The translations under genes and the position numbers were made by a program. Of a stretch of DNA of 64,000 bases, positions 45,288-54,903 are shown piece by piece. The notes below the pieces were generated by a model. It did no database searches. It was not told the DNA's origin and worked only from the letters and a program-made list of their open reading frames with translations. Origin of the DNA: Marinobacter sp. EhC06 (GTDB lineage: Bacteria > Pseudomonadota > Gammaproteobacteria > Pseudomonadales > Oleiphilaceae); the NCBI RefSeq assembly GCF_001650915.1, contig NZ_LXYO01000023.1, positions 1 to 64,000 of the forward strand, read 5' to 3'. Every line of letters starts with the position of its first letter. Within the stretch, counting starts at the first letter, position 1.

Positions 45288-47003
45288 ATGTCTGAGTCCG
45301 GCACAAAGTCACTTCGCAAACCCCTGCGATTCTGGGGCTGGGGCTATGCGAATGAGGATCTGCACCCCGAAGAACACGCCATGATCGAGACCGTTACGAA
45401 AATGTTCGTGCCGGAAGGCGTGGTGGAGATTGAACCACCCAAGGTTGAAGACTTTGACCTCCCGGCATCCCGGTTGCCCGCCATTCCCGAGCATCTCTCA
45501 GACATCATCTCCACAACGCCCTACGATCGCCTGGTGCATAGCTACGGAAAATCCTACGCCGATATGGCCAGAATGCTCATGCGGGAAGTGCCCAACCCGC
45601 CCGATGCCGTTGCCTTTCCCAGGACGGAAGACGATATCCAGCAGCTGTTCCGCTATGCGTCCGAAAACAACATTGCACTCATTCCGTTTGGTGGCGGCAC
45701 CAGTGTCTGTGGCGGCGTGGAGCCCGATGTTGGCGACACCTACCAGGCGACGATCAGTGTCGACATGGAGAACCTGAACCAGATTCTGGAGATTGATCCT
45801 GTCAGTCGTCGCGCACGGATCCAGGCCGGCATCAAAGGCCCGGATCTTGAGCAGCAGCTAAAACAGCACGGTTTGACGCTGCGCCATTACCCGCAGAGTT
45901 TTCCGTTCGTGAGTCTGGGCGGCATGCTGGCAACCCGCGCTGGTGGCCATTTTGCGACCGTATACACGCACATCGAAGACATGGTGGAAGCAACCCGGCT
46001 GGTCACGCCAAAAGGCATCATCGAGACCCGCGCTTTGCCCGGCTCGGGCGCGGGACCCTCGGCAGACCGCATGATCTGTGGCTCAGAAGGTACGCTGGGG
46101 ATCATTACCGAAGCCACGATGCGGTTATAGCATCGCCCCGAATGGCGGGCCACTGCATCCGTGGGTTTTGATCACTTCATGAACGGTGTCGATGCTGTCA
46201 GACAGATTGCGCAATCGGGTTTATTCCCGTCGAATTGCCGTCTACTGGATGAGGCCGAAGTGGTGATCAACAGGATCGCTGACAAACCCTGCGCCATTCT
46301 GGTTCTCGGTTTCGAATCCGCTGATCATTCGCAAGACCAGAAAATCGAGCGGGCCGTCGCCATTGCCGAAGAACATGGCGGTGTTCTGCAAAAGGATGGC
46401 ATTACCTATAACCCGGATCATTCAGAACAAGGGTCCAGCGAAGCCGAATCCTGGAGAAATGCCTTCATTCGAATGCCCTACTGGCGCAATCGATTAACCG
46501 CCATGGGCATGATTGCCGACACCTTCGAAACCGCGATCACCTGGGACAAGTTCCCTAGCCTTTACAGAGCGGTAAAATCAGCCATGGAGTCCGCGCTTCG
46601 CGAGATCACACAACGGCCTTTTTCATTTTCCTGCCGCTTTACCCACGTCTACCCGGACGGGCCGGCGCCCTATTTCACGTTTTATTGCGTGGGCGACACG
46701 ACCGGAGATCTGGGCAAGGCCCTGGAAAAGTGGAAAAAGCTCAAGCGCATCTCGATGGAAGTGCTGGCTGAGCAGGGTGCGACCGTTACTCACCACCACG
46801 CGGTCGGCCGGGATCACCGTTATGGCTATGAACAGCAGACGTCACCGCTGTTTCGTCAAACTCTGGCGGCGGGCAAACACTTCCTGGATCCACAGGGTAT
46901 TCTTAATCCCGGAGCCCTGATTGACCCGCGGGAAAAAAGCGTTGGCATTCGGGGTGTGTTATCCGATTCGGACAATGCTCTCAGTCCTGATGGGCACCGC
47001 TAA
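45288..47003 (+). pseudogene. AGPS-like FAD-linked oxidase with in-frame amber codon
   Basis: One frame runs through the whole gene, broken only by TAG at 46128-46130. Before it lie the PCMH FAD domain (PDAVAFPRTEDDIQQLF, then IPFGGGTSVCGGVEP) and SEGTLGIITEATMRL. Directly after it the same frame continues HRPEWRATASVGFDHF to the C-terminal FAD-oxidase domain, with the His triplet in VTHHHAVGRDH typical of alkyldihydroxyacetonephosphate synthase-like enzymes. Gln (CAG) is expected at the stop, so a single C-to-T change explains it. GGAGA before 45288 sets the start. The end overlaps the convergent transporter by 23 bases. Confidence 0.87.
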
Positions 47004-48135
47004 CCCTTCCCCGCACCCAGGCTGCCCGGAAAGTCTCCGAAGCAACCCCGGCCAGGACCCCGAAAAACGGATCAGCCCAGAAGGTGACAAGCGCCGTTAT
47101 GCCAATCACAGGCCAGCAGGAAGGCTTGGCAGTCCAGAGGCGCCTGGTCAGGCCAAGCTCGACAGCCGCCACCATTAGCAGGGCACCGAGACCGGCGGCA
47201 GGAACGGCGGCGATGAACGACAGGCCGCCGGGCACGAATGCGATCAGGAGTAAACCGGTGCCCAACAGAACCGGCGCCAGGCCAGTCCTGGCGCCGAAGC
47301 GGTAATGAGCCGCCACACCGCCCGCGCCGTGGCACATGGGCAGCGCACCGAACGGCACCAGGAAGAGGTTGGCGAGGCCGGTTGTCACCGACAGACGTGC
47401 TGGCGAGACGCGACGCGACTGCTCGCCGAAGTAGTCACCAACCACCAGGGTGGTCAGGACGATGGCGTTGGTAATGGTCAGCGCCAATTGCGGCAATACC
47501 AGCACCGAAAAACCCTGCTGCCACTCATCCATGGTTGGCAACTCAGGCATCGAGAAGATTGCCGAGCCAGCAGCGGGTAGGGGCAGCCCTGGCGCGCCAA
47601 TCAGAACGCCCAGGGCCATGGCCACGGCAAGGCCCAACAATGCCGCCGGCCAGCTCGGGAAAAGTTTCAGGGTAACCACCAGCACCGCCAGCGTGACAAC
47701 GCCCAGCGGCAGAGACGTAGCCATCAGCCCCAGGCTCATGCCGGCCAAGAGCAAACCAAGCCCGAGTTGCAACCCGCTTAACACGGAGCCCGGCACCAGG
47801 CGTGCCGCCCGGTTGATCCATCCGGTTGAACCCAGAAGCAAGAGAATGGCACCGATCAGAACGCCACTGGCAATAAGGCTCTGGGCACTGACCTGGGTGG
47901 TAAGCAGGAGCGCGGCCACCGCTTTCATGGGCTGCACAGGTACCGGCAGACGGTAATACAGCCCGGTCGCAATATAGAAGACGGCAAAACCCAGCAGCAC
48001 CGGCACCGGAGCAAGTCCGGCCACGCCAATGGCCCCGAGACTCAGCGGCAACAGGGTACCGATATCCCCCAGCGCGCCACTGACCTCATGGCTGAGTTTT
48101 TTCCCGATCGAACCCTTGATCCCGGTTGAACCCAT
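46981..48135 (-). CDS. MOT1-type molybdate/sulfate transporter
   Basis: A 384-residue membrane protein with about ten segments. It belongs to the putative sulfate/molybdate transporter (MFS_MOT1) family, seen in the two paired signatures ALGDIGTLLPLSLGAIG and GALPMCHGAGGVAAHYRFGA. Eukaryotic MOT1 proteins carry molybdate with high affinity. ATG 48135 has an AGGAG site, while the longer frame would need TTG. Its setting between an oxyanion-type regulator and Mo/W genes supports molybdate or tungstate as cargo. Confidence 0.85.
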   Translation of the reverse strand: MGSTGIKGSIGKKLSHEVSGALGDIGTLLPLSLGAIGVAGLAPVPVLLGFAVFYIATGLYYRLPVPVQPMKAVAALLLTTQVSAQSLIASGVLIGAILLLLGSTGWINRAARLVPGSVLSGLQLGLGLLLAGMSLGLMATSLPLGVVTLAVLVVTLKLFPSWPAALLGLAVAMALGVLIGAPGLPLPAAGSAIFSMPELPTMDEWQQGFSVLVLPQLALTITNAIVLTTLVVGDYFGEQSRRVSPARLSVTTGLANLFLVPFGALPMCHGAGGVAAHYRFGARTGLAPVLLGTGLLLIAFVPGGLSFIAAVPAAGLGALLMVAAVELGLTRRLWTAKPSCWPVIGITALVTFWADPFFGVLAGVASETFRAAWVRGRVSGAHQD

Positions 48136-48173
48136 GTGGGCTCCTGCCTGAAAGGTCTGCTTATTGTTGTCGT

Positions 48174-49058
48174 TCAAGCGTTATAAATAACTTTACCAAG
48201 CTCACTTATATCATACCCCCCCAACGCCTGTGCACGCTGAATAAAACGCTCGCAACGGGCGAACTCCAGCAATCGCTGCATGGCAGGCTCGAAGTAGTGG
48301 CGCCTGCGCATGGCCAGGTCAAAGTGCTCCTGCTGCAGGGGGATGAATGCCAGGCCCTGACGCCGGGCAGCCGCTTCAATACCCACTCCCACATCCGCCT
48401 CCCCCTGACGAATGGCCAGGGCCAGATCGTCCTCACTGAGCGAGGGATGCGCGGCCCAGGTAAGCCGACTGGCCTCTATACGATGGCGGGCAAGCAAACC
48501 CTGCAGCAGATGACTGACGCCGGCATCGGGCTGGCGGTGGGCGAGACGTAGGCCAGGTCGGGCGATATCCTCAAGCCGCGTCAGTCCGTGAGGGTTGCCT
48601 GTCGCCAGTAGGAGTCCCTGCTGGCGCTTTGCCCAGCGAATCAGCACCAGGTCTCTCATGCCGATCAAACCCAGGGTGTCCGGGTCGTTGTAACGCTCAC
48701 TCTCCGCGTGCCAGATATGCATGCCAGCGACCATCGCGCGCCCGTCGACCAGGCGCTGAACCCCATCGCCGCTACCCTGGCACAAGGTAGCAAGCTCGGC
48801 GTTGCTCTCCTTGACCGCCCAATCCAGCAGGGGATCCTGACTGCCCACCAGCACCTGCGGGGTTGGAGCACTGATCGCATCGTCACCTTCCAGGTGGTTC
48901 ATCAACCACAAATCAATACGCTGGCGTGGGAACAATAGCTTTCCCGTTACCCTTACACAGGGAATAACACCCTGGCTGACCAGATCGTAGACCTTTCGTT
49001 CTTTCAGGCGCAGATACTCAGCAGCCTCGGCCGTGGTGAGGTAAGCGGGAAGGGGCAT
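48174..49058 (-). CDS. HTH (excisionase-type) plus PBP-like domain regulator
   Basis: A 294-residue protein. The N-terminal MerR/excisionase-like HTH is YLTTAEAAEYLRLKERKVYD, and the C-terminal two thirds form a periplasmic-binding-protein-like domain (PF12727 type) with LATGNPHGLTRLEDIARPGLR and GEADVGVGIEAAAR. The same domain pair is found beside Mo/W cofactor genes and probably senses the oxyanion or cofactor. GGAG supports the start at 49058. It is divergent from tupB and precedes the MOT1 transporter. Confidence 0.8.
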   Translation of the reverse strand: MPLPAYLTTAEAAEYLRLKERKVYDLVSQGVIPCVRVTGKLLFPRQRIDLWLMNHLEGDDAISAPTPQVLVGSQDPLLDWAVKESNAELATLCQGSGDGVQRLVDGRAMVAGMHIWHAESERYNDPDTLGLIGMRDLVLIRWAKRQQGLLLATGNPHGLTRLEDIARPGLRLAHRQPDAGVSHLLQGLLARHRIEASRLTWAAHPSLSEDDLALAIRQGEADVGVGIEAAARRQGLAFIPLQQEHFDLAMRRRHYFEPAMQRLLEFARCERFIQRAQALGGYDISELGKVIYNA

Positions 49059-49096
49059 GAGCATCTCCGGATGGGTCAGGCAAAGCACCAGACTGT

Positions 49097-49119
49097 TTCT
49101 GACTGCATTATTTTCAGAA
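49097..49119. promoter_or_regulatory. inverted repeat in the tupB/regulator gap
   Basis: TTCTGA and TCAGAA, separated by 11 bases, form a dyad in the 118-base divergent gap. It is a candidate operator for the HTH/PBP-like regulator. No ModE-type box was recognised. Confidence 0.35.
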
Positions 49120-49176
49120 GGCTGTGCAAAGCGTAGTCAAAAACGCCACGATGCTCAACATTAAGGAGACGCAGCT

Positions 49177-49875
49177 GTGGAAGAAAATGCGTTTTACGTG
49201 GCGCTGTCGCTACTAGTGAACCTCGACGCTTCGCTGTACCAGATTGTGGTGCTTTCACTGCAGGTCTCGCTATTGGCGGTCGTGATAGCGGCGATCTTGG
49301 GGTTCCCCCTGGGTGCGGCAGTGGCGTTATGGCAATTCCCCGGGCGCGGCGGCGTGATTGTTGCGCTTAATGCCTTGATGGGACTGCCTCCGGTTGTGGC
49401 CGGGCTCGGCGTTTACCTGCTGCTATCGCGGGCCGGACCTCTTGGTGAACTGGGACTTCTGTTTACGCCCAGCGCCATGGTGGTTGCGCAGGTGATACTG
49501 GTATTGCCCATTCTCGCCGCGCTCTCGCGGCAGAAAGTGGAGGAGTTACTGGGCGAGTACCGGGAACAGTTTGTCTCGCTGGGCATGTCAAGGGCGCGCA
49601 TGATGCCCACCCTGTTGTGGGACGCCCGCTTTGCCTTGCTGACCGTTCTGCTCGCAGGGTTCGGCCGGGCCAGCGCAGAGGTGGGCGCCGTCATGATGGT
49701 AGGCGGCAATATTGACGGCGTAACCCGGGTCATGACCACCGCCATTGTGCTGGAGACAAGCAAAGGGGCCCTGCCCCTGGCGTTGGGCCTGGGCATTGTC
49801 CTCCTGACGCTTGTCATGGTGATCAATGCCACAGCCTACATCTTGAGTGAAACGGCTAAAAGGCGCATGGGATGA
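49177..49875 (+). CDS. tupB: tungstate ABC transporter permease
   Basis: A 232-residue permease with five to six membrane segments and the EAA-type loop EYREQFVSLGMSRARMMPTLLW before GFGRASAEVGAVMMVGGNI, which is typical of TupB/ModB-like proteins. Translation probably begins at GTG 49177, as AAGGAG stands 8 bases upstream. It overlaps tupC by 4 bases. With TupC and TupA it imports tungstate for the formate dehydrogenase encoded downstream. Confidence 0.9.
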   Translation: MEENAFYVALSLLVNLDASLYQIVVLSLQVSLLAVVIAAILGFPLGAAVALWQFPGRGGVIVALNALMGLPPVVAGLGVYLLLSRAGPLGELGLLFTPSAMVVAQVILVLPILAALSRQKVEELLGEYREQFVSLGMSRARMMPTLLWDARFALLTVLLAGFGRASAEVGAVMMVGGNIDGVTRVMTTAIVLETSKGALPLALGLGIVLLTLVMVINATAYILSETAKRRMG

Positions 49876-50615
49876 CTTCTTTGAACGTGCCCGTTAACGA
49901 TCCGCTTGAGCTCAGTGCACCGCCGTCGCTGCATTTTGAGAGCGTCGAATTCAACCCTTTCGGCCACCGGCTCTTTGGCCCCTGCTCATTTACACTTGAC
50001 GGCCCAGGCCCCACGCTTGTTATGGGGCCCAATGGCGCGGGCAAGAGTCTGATGCTGCGCCTGGCACATGGCCTGCTCGCAGCAACTGCAGGGACTGTGA
50101 GCTGGTCAGGCCGCGGAGCGCCCCGCCAGGCCATGGTTTTCCAGACACCGGTTCTCTTGCGCCGCTCCGCGCTGGCCAACCTCACGCACGCGCTGGCAGT
50201 CAATAATATCCCACGCAAACTCCGCACACAGCTGGCCCGGGAAGCCCTGGCGCGATTCGGTCTGGCTGCCAGTGCCGATACGCCCGCCCGGGTGCTATCG
50301 GGTGGCGAGAAACAGCGCCTGGCACTGGCCCGGGCCTGGGCCCTCTCACCCGCGGTACTGTTTCTGGATGAGCCCACCTCCGCACTGGATCCGGCCGCCA
50401 TAAAAGAAGTGGAAGCCGCCGTTCAGGAATTCCACGAAAGGGGCACCCGCATCGTAATGACAACCCACGATGTGCATCAGGCCCGGCGCCTTGCCGGGGA
50501 TGTGCTGTTCCTCGCCGGTGGCAAAGTGCAGGAGCACACGCCTGCGGACATCTTTTTCAGCGCCCCTGTCTCGCGCCAGGCCCAAGCCTTCATTAGCGGT
50601 GAACTCGTCATCTGA
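49872..50615 (+). CDS. tupC: tungstate ABC transporter ATP-binding protein
   Basis: A 247-residue ABC ATPase with Walker A GPNGAGKSL, signature LSGGEKQRLALARA, Walker B VLFLDEPTSALD and the switch His in MTTHDVHQARRL. It is coupled to tupB by a 4-base overlap and followed by tupA. Confidence 0.92.
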   Translation: MTSLNVPVNDPLELSAPPSLHFESVEFNPFGHRLFGPCSFTLDGPGPTLVMGPNGAGKSLMLRLAHGLLAATAGTVSWSGRGAPRQAMVFQTPVLLRRSALANLTHALAVNNIPRKLRTQLAREALARFGLAASADTPARVLSGGEKQRLALARAWALSPAVLFLDEPTSALDPAAIKEVEAAVQEFHERGTRIVMTTHDVHQARRLAGDVLFLAGGKVQEHTPADIFFSAPVSRQAQAFISGELVI

Positions 50616-50683
50616 TCCACCACCACAGAAACTACCGAAGCGTCGCTTCATTGATGAATGAGATACGAAAAGGAGAAAACAAG

Positions 50684-51490
50684 ATGAAAAAAAACCTGAA
50701 TCTGGTTCTGGCAGCGGTCACCACCATGGGTCTGACGTTCAGTGCCCATGCCGAAGACTACATTACGCTGGCTTCAACGACTTCAACCGAGAACTCCGGC
50801 CTGTTCGACTCAATCCTGCCAAAATTTGAGGATGCCACTGGCATCGAAGTGCGCGTTGTCGCCGTTGGTACCGGCCAGGCGTTTGAAATCGCCCGCCGTG
50901 GTGATGCTGATAGCCTTCTGGTACACGACACCACCGGCGAAAAACGTTTTGTCGAAAACGGCTACGCTACCGAGCGCGCCGATGTCATGTACAACGATTT
51001 TGTATTAATTGGTCCTGCCGATGATCCAGCCAGCATAAGTGAAGCTAAAACCGCTGCGGAAGCGCTCTCGGCCATTGCCGAGTCAGAGGCGCCGTTTGCC
51101 TCTCGTGGCGACGACAGTGGCACCAACCGCGCCGAGCTGCGCCTGTGGGAAAGCGCTGGTGTTGAGCCGGGCGGAAGCTGGTATCGGGAACTGGGCAGCG
51201 GCATGGGCCCAACCCTCAACACCGCCGCCGCCATGGATGCCTACGTAATGTCAGACCGCGCCACCTGGGTGGCCTTCGAAAACCGCCAGAACCTGAAACT
51301 ACTCTTCGAAGGCGACAAGGTGCTGTTCAACCAGTACGGCAGCCTGCTGCTGTCCGAAGAGAAGCACCCACACCTGAAGCACGACATGGCTGCGAAATGG
51401 CACAACTGGCTGCTCTCGGAAGATGGCCAACAGGCGATTGCCGACTTCAAGGTGGATGGGCAGCAGCTGTTTTTCCCCAACGCGCAGTAG
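50684..51490 (+). CDS. tupA: tungstate-binding periplasmic protein
   Basis: A 268-residue binding protein with a signal peptide (VLAAVTTMGLTFSAHA), then the TupA-type oxyanion motif STTSTENSGLFDSILP and VGTGQAFEIARRGDADSLLVHD, and the SRGDDSGTNRAE loop. These motifs distinguish TupA from ModA. A strong AAAAGGAGA site supports ATG 50684. Confidence 0.92.
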   Translation: MKKNLNLVLAAVTTMGLTFSAHAEDYITLASTTSTENSGLFDSILPKFEDATGIEVRVVAVGTGQAFEIARRGDADSLLVHDTTGEKRFVENGYATERADVMYNDFVLIGPADDPASISEAKTAAEALSAIAESEAPFASRGDDSGTNRAELRLWESAGVEPGGSWYRELGSGMGPTLNTAAAMDAYVMSDRATWVAFENRQNLKLLFEGDKVLFNQYGSLLLSEEKHPHLKHDMAAKWHNWLLSEDGQQAIADFKVDGQQLFFPNAQ

Positions 51491-51541
51491 GCTTGGAGGG
51501 CTAAGAGTTACTGCCCCCCCTTCTATACTCTGACCAGACTC

Positions 51542-51566
51542 AACCCCGGCATCGCCGGGGTTTTTT
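51542..51566 (+). terminator. rho-independent terminator of tupBCA
   Basis: CCCCGGC and GCCGGGG pair around ATC and are followed by six T residues, 54 bases after the tupA stop. Confidence 0.93.
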
Positions 51567-51579
51567 ATTGGCTGACAGC

Positions 51580-51606
51580 CAGCTGTTTTTCCCGAATGCC
51601 AAATAG
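51580..51606 (+). repeat. relic copy of the tupA 3' end
   Basis: Read in frame, this stretch gives QLFFPNAK and a stop, nearly identical to the last codons of tupA (QLFFPNAQ, stop at 51490). The bases match closely on both sides, with scattered differences. It lies after the terminator, which suggests a partial duplication or allele replacement at the operon's end. Confidence 0.6.
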
Positions 51607-51671
51607 GCTAATCTCTGGCAATCTCCGTAGATATTCCATCCCGCGGCATTCATGAAACGGCTATATCAAAA

Positions 51672-52541
51672 ATGACGATTGATCCCATACTTCCCGATCC
51701 CAAGGATCCCCGGCTTTCACGGCCGGTAGAGGGTGTTGACGAAAACGGCGAGGCCAAATCGATCAGCGTGATCGAGGAACGCCCCCTGACCATTTACCTG
51801 AACAGCCAGGAGATCGTCACGGCCATGACCATTGGCGATCACCCGGAGTATCTGGCCCTCGGCTTCCTGCTAAACCAGGGCATGCTGAAAGAGAGCGACC
51901 AGGTCACGGGGATCGATTTCGACGAGGAGCTTGAGGTCGCGGTGGTTCGCACGTCGGGGGTTACCGATGTCGAGGACAAGTTGGAAAAGAAAACCCGTAC
52001 TTCCGGCTGCGCCGTGGGCACGGTTTTCGGCGACATGATGGCGGGCCTTGAAGGGCTGTCGCTACCGGACACCCCGGTACACACCAGCAGCTTTTACGAT
52101 CTCTCCTATCAGATCAACCACACGCCCAGCCTGTACATGGAAACCGGCGCCATTCATGGCACCGCGCTTTGCCAGGGCCAGACAATCCTTGCCTACATGG
52201 AAGATGTTGGAAGGCACAACGCGGTCGATAAAATTGCTGGCTGGATGCACCTGAACAACATTTCTGCAGCCGACAAGGTCCTGTACACGACCGGACGACT
52301 GACTTCGGAAATGGTGATCAAGACATCGCTGATGGGCATTCCCACACTGATCAGCCGTTCCGGCTTTACTGCCTGGGGCGTCGATATTGCCCGGCAAGTC
52401 GGATTGACCCTGATCGGCCGGATGCGAGGCAAGAAATTCACCTGCCTGAGCGGCCAACACCGACTGGTGTTCGATCAGGACTTGTCGCAGGTACCCGATG
52501 AAGACAAGAAGCTGCGTCGCAAGGGCGCTCAACATGATTGA
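51672..52541 (+). CDS. fdhD: formate dehydrogenase accessory sulfurtransferase
   Basis: A 289-residue FdhD protein with the RPLTIYLNSQEIVTAM start, the active loop TRTSGCAVG with Cys113, and the VGRHNAVDKIAGW and SRSGFTAWGVDIARQVGLTL segments. FdhD passes sulfur from IscS to the molybdenum or tungsten cofactor before it enters formate dehydrogenase. E. coli FdhD has a CxxC loop; only one cysteine is present in this loop here. It heads the fdhD-mobA-mobB-moeA run. Confidence 0.93.
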   Translation: MTIDPILPDPKDPRLSRPVEGVDENGEAKSISVIEERPLTIYLNSQEIVTAMTIGDHPEYLALGFLLNQGMLKESDQVTGIDFDEELEVAVVRTSGVTDVEDKLEKKTRTSGCAVGTVFGDMMAGLEGLSLPDTPVHTSSFYDLSYQINHTPSLYMETGAIHGTALCQGQTILAYMEDVGRHNAVDKIAGWMHLNNISAADKVLYTTGRLTSEMVIKTSLMGIPTLISRSGFTAWGVDIARQVGLTLIGRMRGKKFTCLSGQHRLVFDQDLSQVPDEDKKLRRKGAQHD

Positions 52542-52553
52542 CGGAGGCACTGC

Positions 52554-53141
52554 ATGACCCAATGTGCAGTCATCCTGGCGGGCGGCCAGGCAAACCGGAT
52601 GGGCGGCGGCGACAAGGGCCGGCTCATGCTCGGCGACCAGTCTCTGATCGAACGGGTGATTGAGCGGATCACGCCTCAGGTCGACGCCGTGGTATTGAAC
52701 GCCAACGGCGATTTAAGCCGGTTTGACGATCTGGGTTTGCCGGTGGTCGCGGACTCCATCGAGGACTTTCCCGGCCCGCTGGCCGGTGTTCTCGCGGGCA
52801 TGGACTGGGCTGCCGAGCATGGCCACGACTGGCTGATCAGCGTTGCCGCTGATACCCCGTCCTTTCCCCGGGATCTGGCCGCACGACTAGCCGAGCATGA
52901 CACCCCGGTGGTGCTGGCGGCCACACCGGACCCCGAACGGGGCCGACTGCCTCAACCGACCTTCGGCCGCTGGCAGGTCGCTTTACGGCATGAGTTGCGC
53001 GCCGCTTTGAACGATGGGGTTCGCAAGATCCGCCAGTGGACGCAGGCCCAGGGCGAAACCCTGGTGATTTTCGACGAAGGCGATTTTTTCAATATCAATA
53101 CGCCAGACGATCTGGCCTGGGCGGAGCAGCACCTGAAGTGA
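52554..53141 (+). CDS. mobA: molybdenum cofactor guanylyltransferase
   Basis: A 195-residue nucleotidyltransferase with the N-terminal LAGGQANRMGGGDKG motif, a DxD-like AADTPSFP site and a C-terminal FFNINTPDDL motif. It attaches GMP to molybdopterin to form the bis-MGD cofactor of formate dehydrogenases. It overlaps mobB by 4 bases. Confidence 0.94.
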   Translation: MTQCAVILAGGQANRMGGGDKGRLMLGDQSLIERVIERITPQVDAVVLNANGDLSRFDDLGLPVVADSIEDFPGPLAGVLAGMDWAAEHGHDWLISVAADTPSFPRDLAARLAEHDTPVVLAATPDPERGRLPQPTFGRWQVALRHELRAALNDGVRKIRQWTQAQGETLVIFDEGDFFNINTPDDLAWAEQHLK

Positions 53142-53629
53142 ACGTTATCGGCATCGTAGGTTGGAAAAACTCCGGAAAGACCACACTGGCCGCGGCCCTG
53201 ATTCGCGAGCTCTCCAGCCGGGGGTTAACGGTCAATTCAATCAAGCACGCCCATCACATGGTGGATGTGGATCAACCCGGAACTGACAGCTACAAGCATC
53301 GTGATGCCGGGGCCCGGGAAGTCATCCTGGCTGGCGGTCAGCGCTTCGCGATCATGCATGAACTCCGGGGAGCAGCGGAACCGACGCTGGATGATTTGCT
53401 GGCGCGGCTGAGCCCCTGCGATTGGGTGGTGGTGGAAGGATTCAAGACCCACACCCACGCCAAGATCGAGGTGCACCGCCGGGAGGGTTCCCGGTCACCG
53501 CTGTTCACCGAGGACCCCAGCATTGTTGCCGTGGCGTCGGACTACGCTGCCGAGTTCTCGGGCCCCGTTTTCGATATAAACGATATCCCCGCCATCGCTG
53601 ATTTTATTCTCAACCGCCAGCAACCCTGA
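53138..53629 (+). CDS. mobB: molybdopterin-guanine dinucleotide biosynthesis protein B
   Basis: A 163-residue GTP-binding protein with P-loop GWKNSGKTTL, the SIKHAHH segment and DWVVVEGFK. I set the start at GTG 53138, which overlaps the mobA stop (GTGA) and gives the usual N-terminus before the P-loop. It assists MobA. Confidence 0.92.
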   Translation: MNVIGIVGWKNSGKTTLAAALIRELSSRGLTVNSIKHAHHMVDVDQPGTDSYKHRDAGAREVILAGGQRFAIMHELRGAAEPTLDDLLARLSPCDWVVVEGFKTHTHAKIEVHRREGSRSPLFTEDPSIVAVASDYAAEFSGPVFDINDIPAIADFILNRQQP

Positions 53630-53655
53630 ACAGCATCACCAGGAGCCAAAGATCC

Positions 53656-54903
53656 ATGAAACCGCTTCGCAACGACTGCTTTGCCCTGCCCCCCGGCGTC
53701 AACTGGACCCCGGTTGAAGAGGCCCTTGAGCGTTTGCGTTCACGGTTACATCCTGTGGTGGAGATTGAGCGCGCCGTTCCACTCTCCCAGGTAAACGGCC
53801 GCATCCTGGCAAATGATGTCCATGCGCCCCGGGCTCATCCCCCAAGCAACAATTCCGCCGTCGACGGCTATGCCCTGGCCGGACCGGTGACAGACGTGCC
53901 CTGCACCCTACCACTGGTCGATGGCCGCAGTGCCGCCGGTGAGCCGTACAAGGGCCAGGTGCCCGAAGGCTACGCGATCCGGATTCTGACCGGAGCGGTC
54001 ATTCCAGCCGGCACGGATACCGTGGTGCTGGAGGAAGACTGCGACGTCGCGGATGGCCAGCTGCATTTGAACGGCACGCTGAAAGCAGGCGCCAATGCCC
54101 GCAAAGCCGGTGAAGACATAAAGGTACAGGACAAGATCCTCACAGCCGGAACCCGCCTGAGCCCGACCCAGATTTCCGTGCTTGCCAGCGTGGGCGTGGA
54201 ATCCGTCGACGTCTATCAACGATTGCGAGTTGGTGTGCTGTCCACTGGTGATGAGGTAAAACCGGTCGGCGCAACGGTTACCGACTGGCAGATCTACGAC
54301 GCCAACCGGCCGATGCTCAGCGCCCTGATCTCGCAACTGGGCTACGAGCTCGTCGATCTCGGCCATGTGCTGGACCGGGCCGAAGAGGTGAAAGCGGCGC
54401 TTGAGCGGGGCGCGGAACACTGCGACCTGATCCTGACCAGCGGCGGTGTATCTGCCGGCGACGAAGATCACGTATCGAAAACCCTGAAAGCCCACGGCGA
54501 CATCAGCAACTGGCGCATTGCCATCAAGCCGGGCCGGCCTCTTGCCCTCGCCATGTTCCAGGGGACGCCGGTAGTCGGCCTGCCGGGCAACCCCGTGGCC
54601 GCCTGGGTTTGCGCTCTTCGATTTGGCACCCCGGCCATGGCATTACTGGCGGGCGGAGAATGGTTCGAGCCACAGGCTTATGCGATGCCGGCCAACTTTT
54701 CGAAGAACAAAAAGCCCGGACGCAGTGAGATGCTGCGGGCACGAGTCCGGGATGGTCAGGTTGAGGTATTCGGTTCCGAAGGCTCCGGCCGGGTGACCGG
54801 TCTGGCCTGGTCCGAGGGACTGGTGGAACTGGATGAGAGCGCCCGACAAATAGAGCCGGGCACCCCAGTGCGGTTTATTCCCTACGGCAGCTTCGGGCTG
54901 TAA
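53656..54903 (+). CDS. moeA: molybdopterin molybdotransferase
   Basis: A 415-residue MoeA with the SAVDGYA motif, GEDI, the GDEVKPVG segment, TSGGVSAGDEDHV and GLPGNPVAAWV. It inserts the metal into molybdopterin. It has an AGGAG ribosome site and abuts the convergent DUF6505 gene with no spacer. Confidence 0.95.
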   Translation: MKPLRNDCFALPPGVNWTPVEEALERLRSRLHPVVEIERAVPLSQVNGRILANDVHAPRAHPPSNNSAVDGYALAGPVTDVPCTLPLVDGRSAAGEPYKGQVPEGYAIRILTGAVIPAGTDTVVLEEDCDVADGQLHLNGTLKAGANARKAGEDIKVQDKILTAGTRLSPTQISVLASVGVESVDVYQRLRVGVLSTGDEVKPVGATVTDWQIYDANRPMLSALISQLGYELVDLGHVLDRAEEVKAALERGAEHCDLILTSGGVSAGDEDHVSKTLKAHGDISNWRIAIKPGRPLALAMFQGTPVVGLPGNPVAAWVCALRFGTPAMALLAGGEWFEPQAYAMPANFSKNKKPGRSEMLRARVRDGQVEVFGSEGSGRVTGLAWSEGLVELDESARQIEPGTPVRFIPYGSFGL

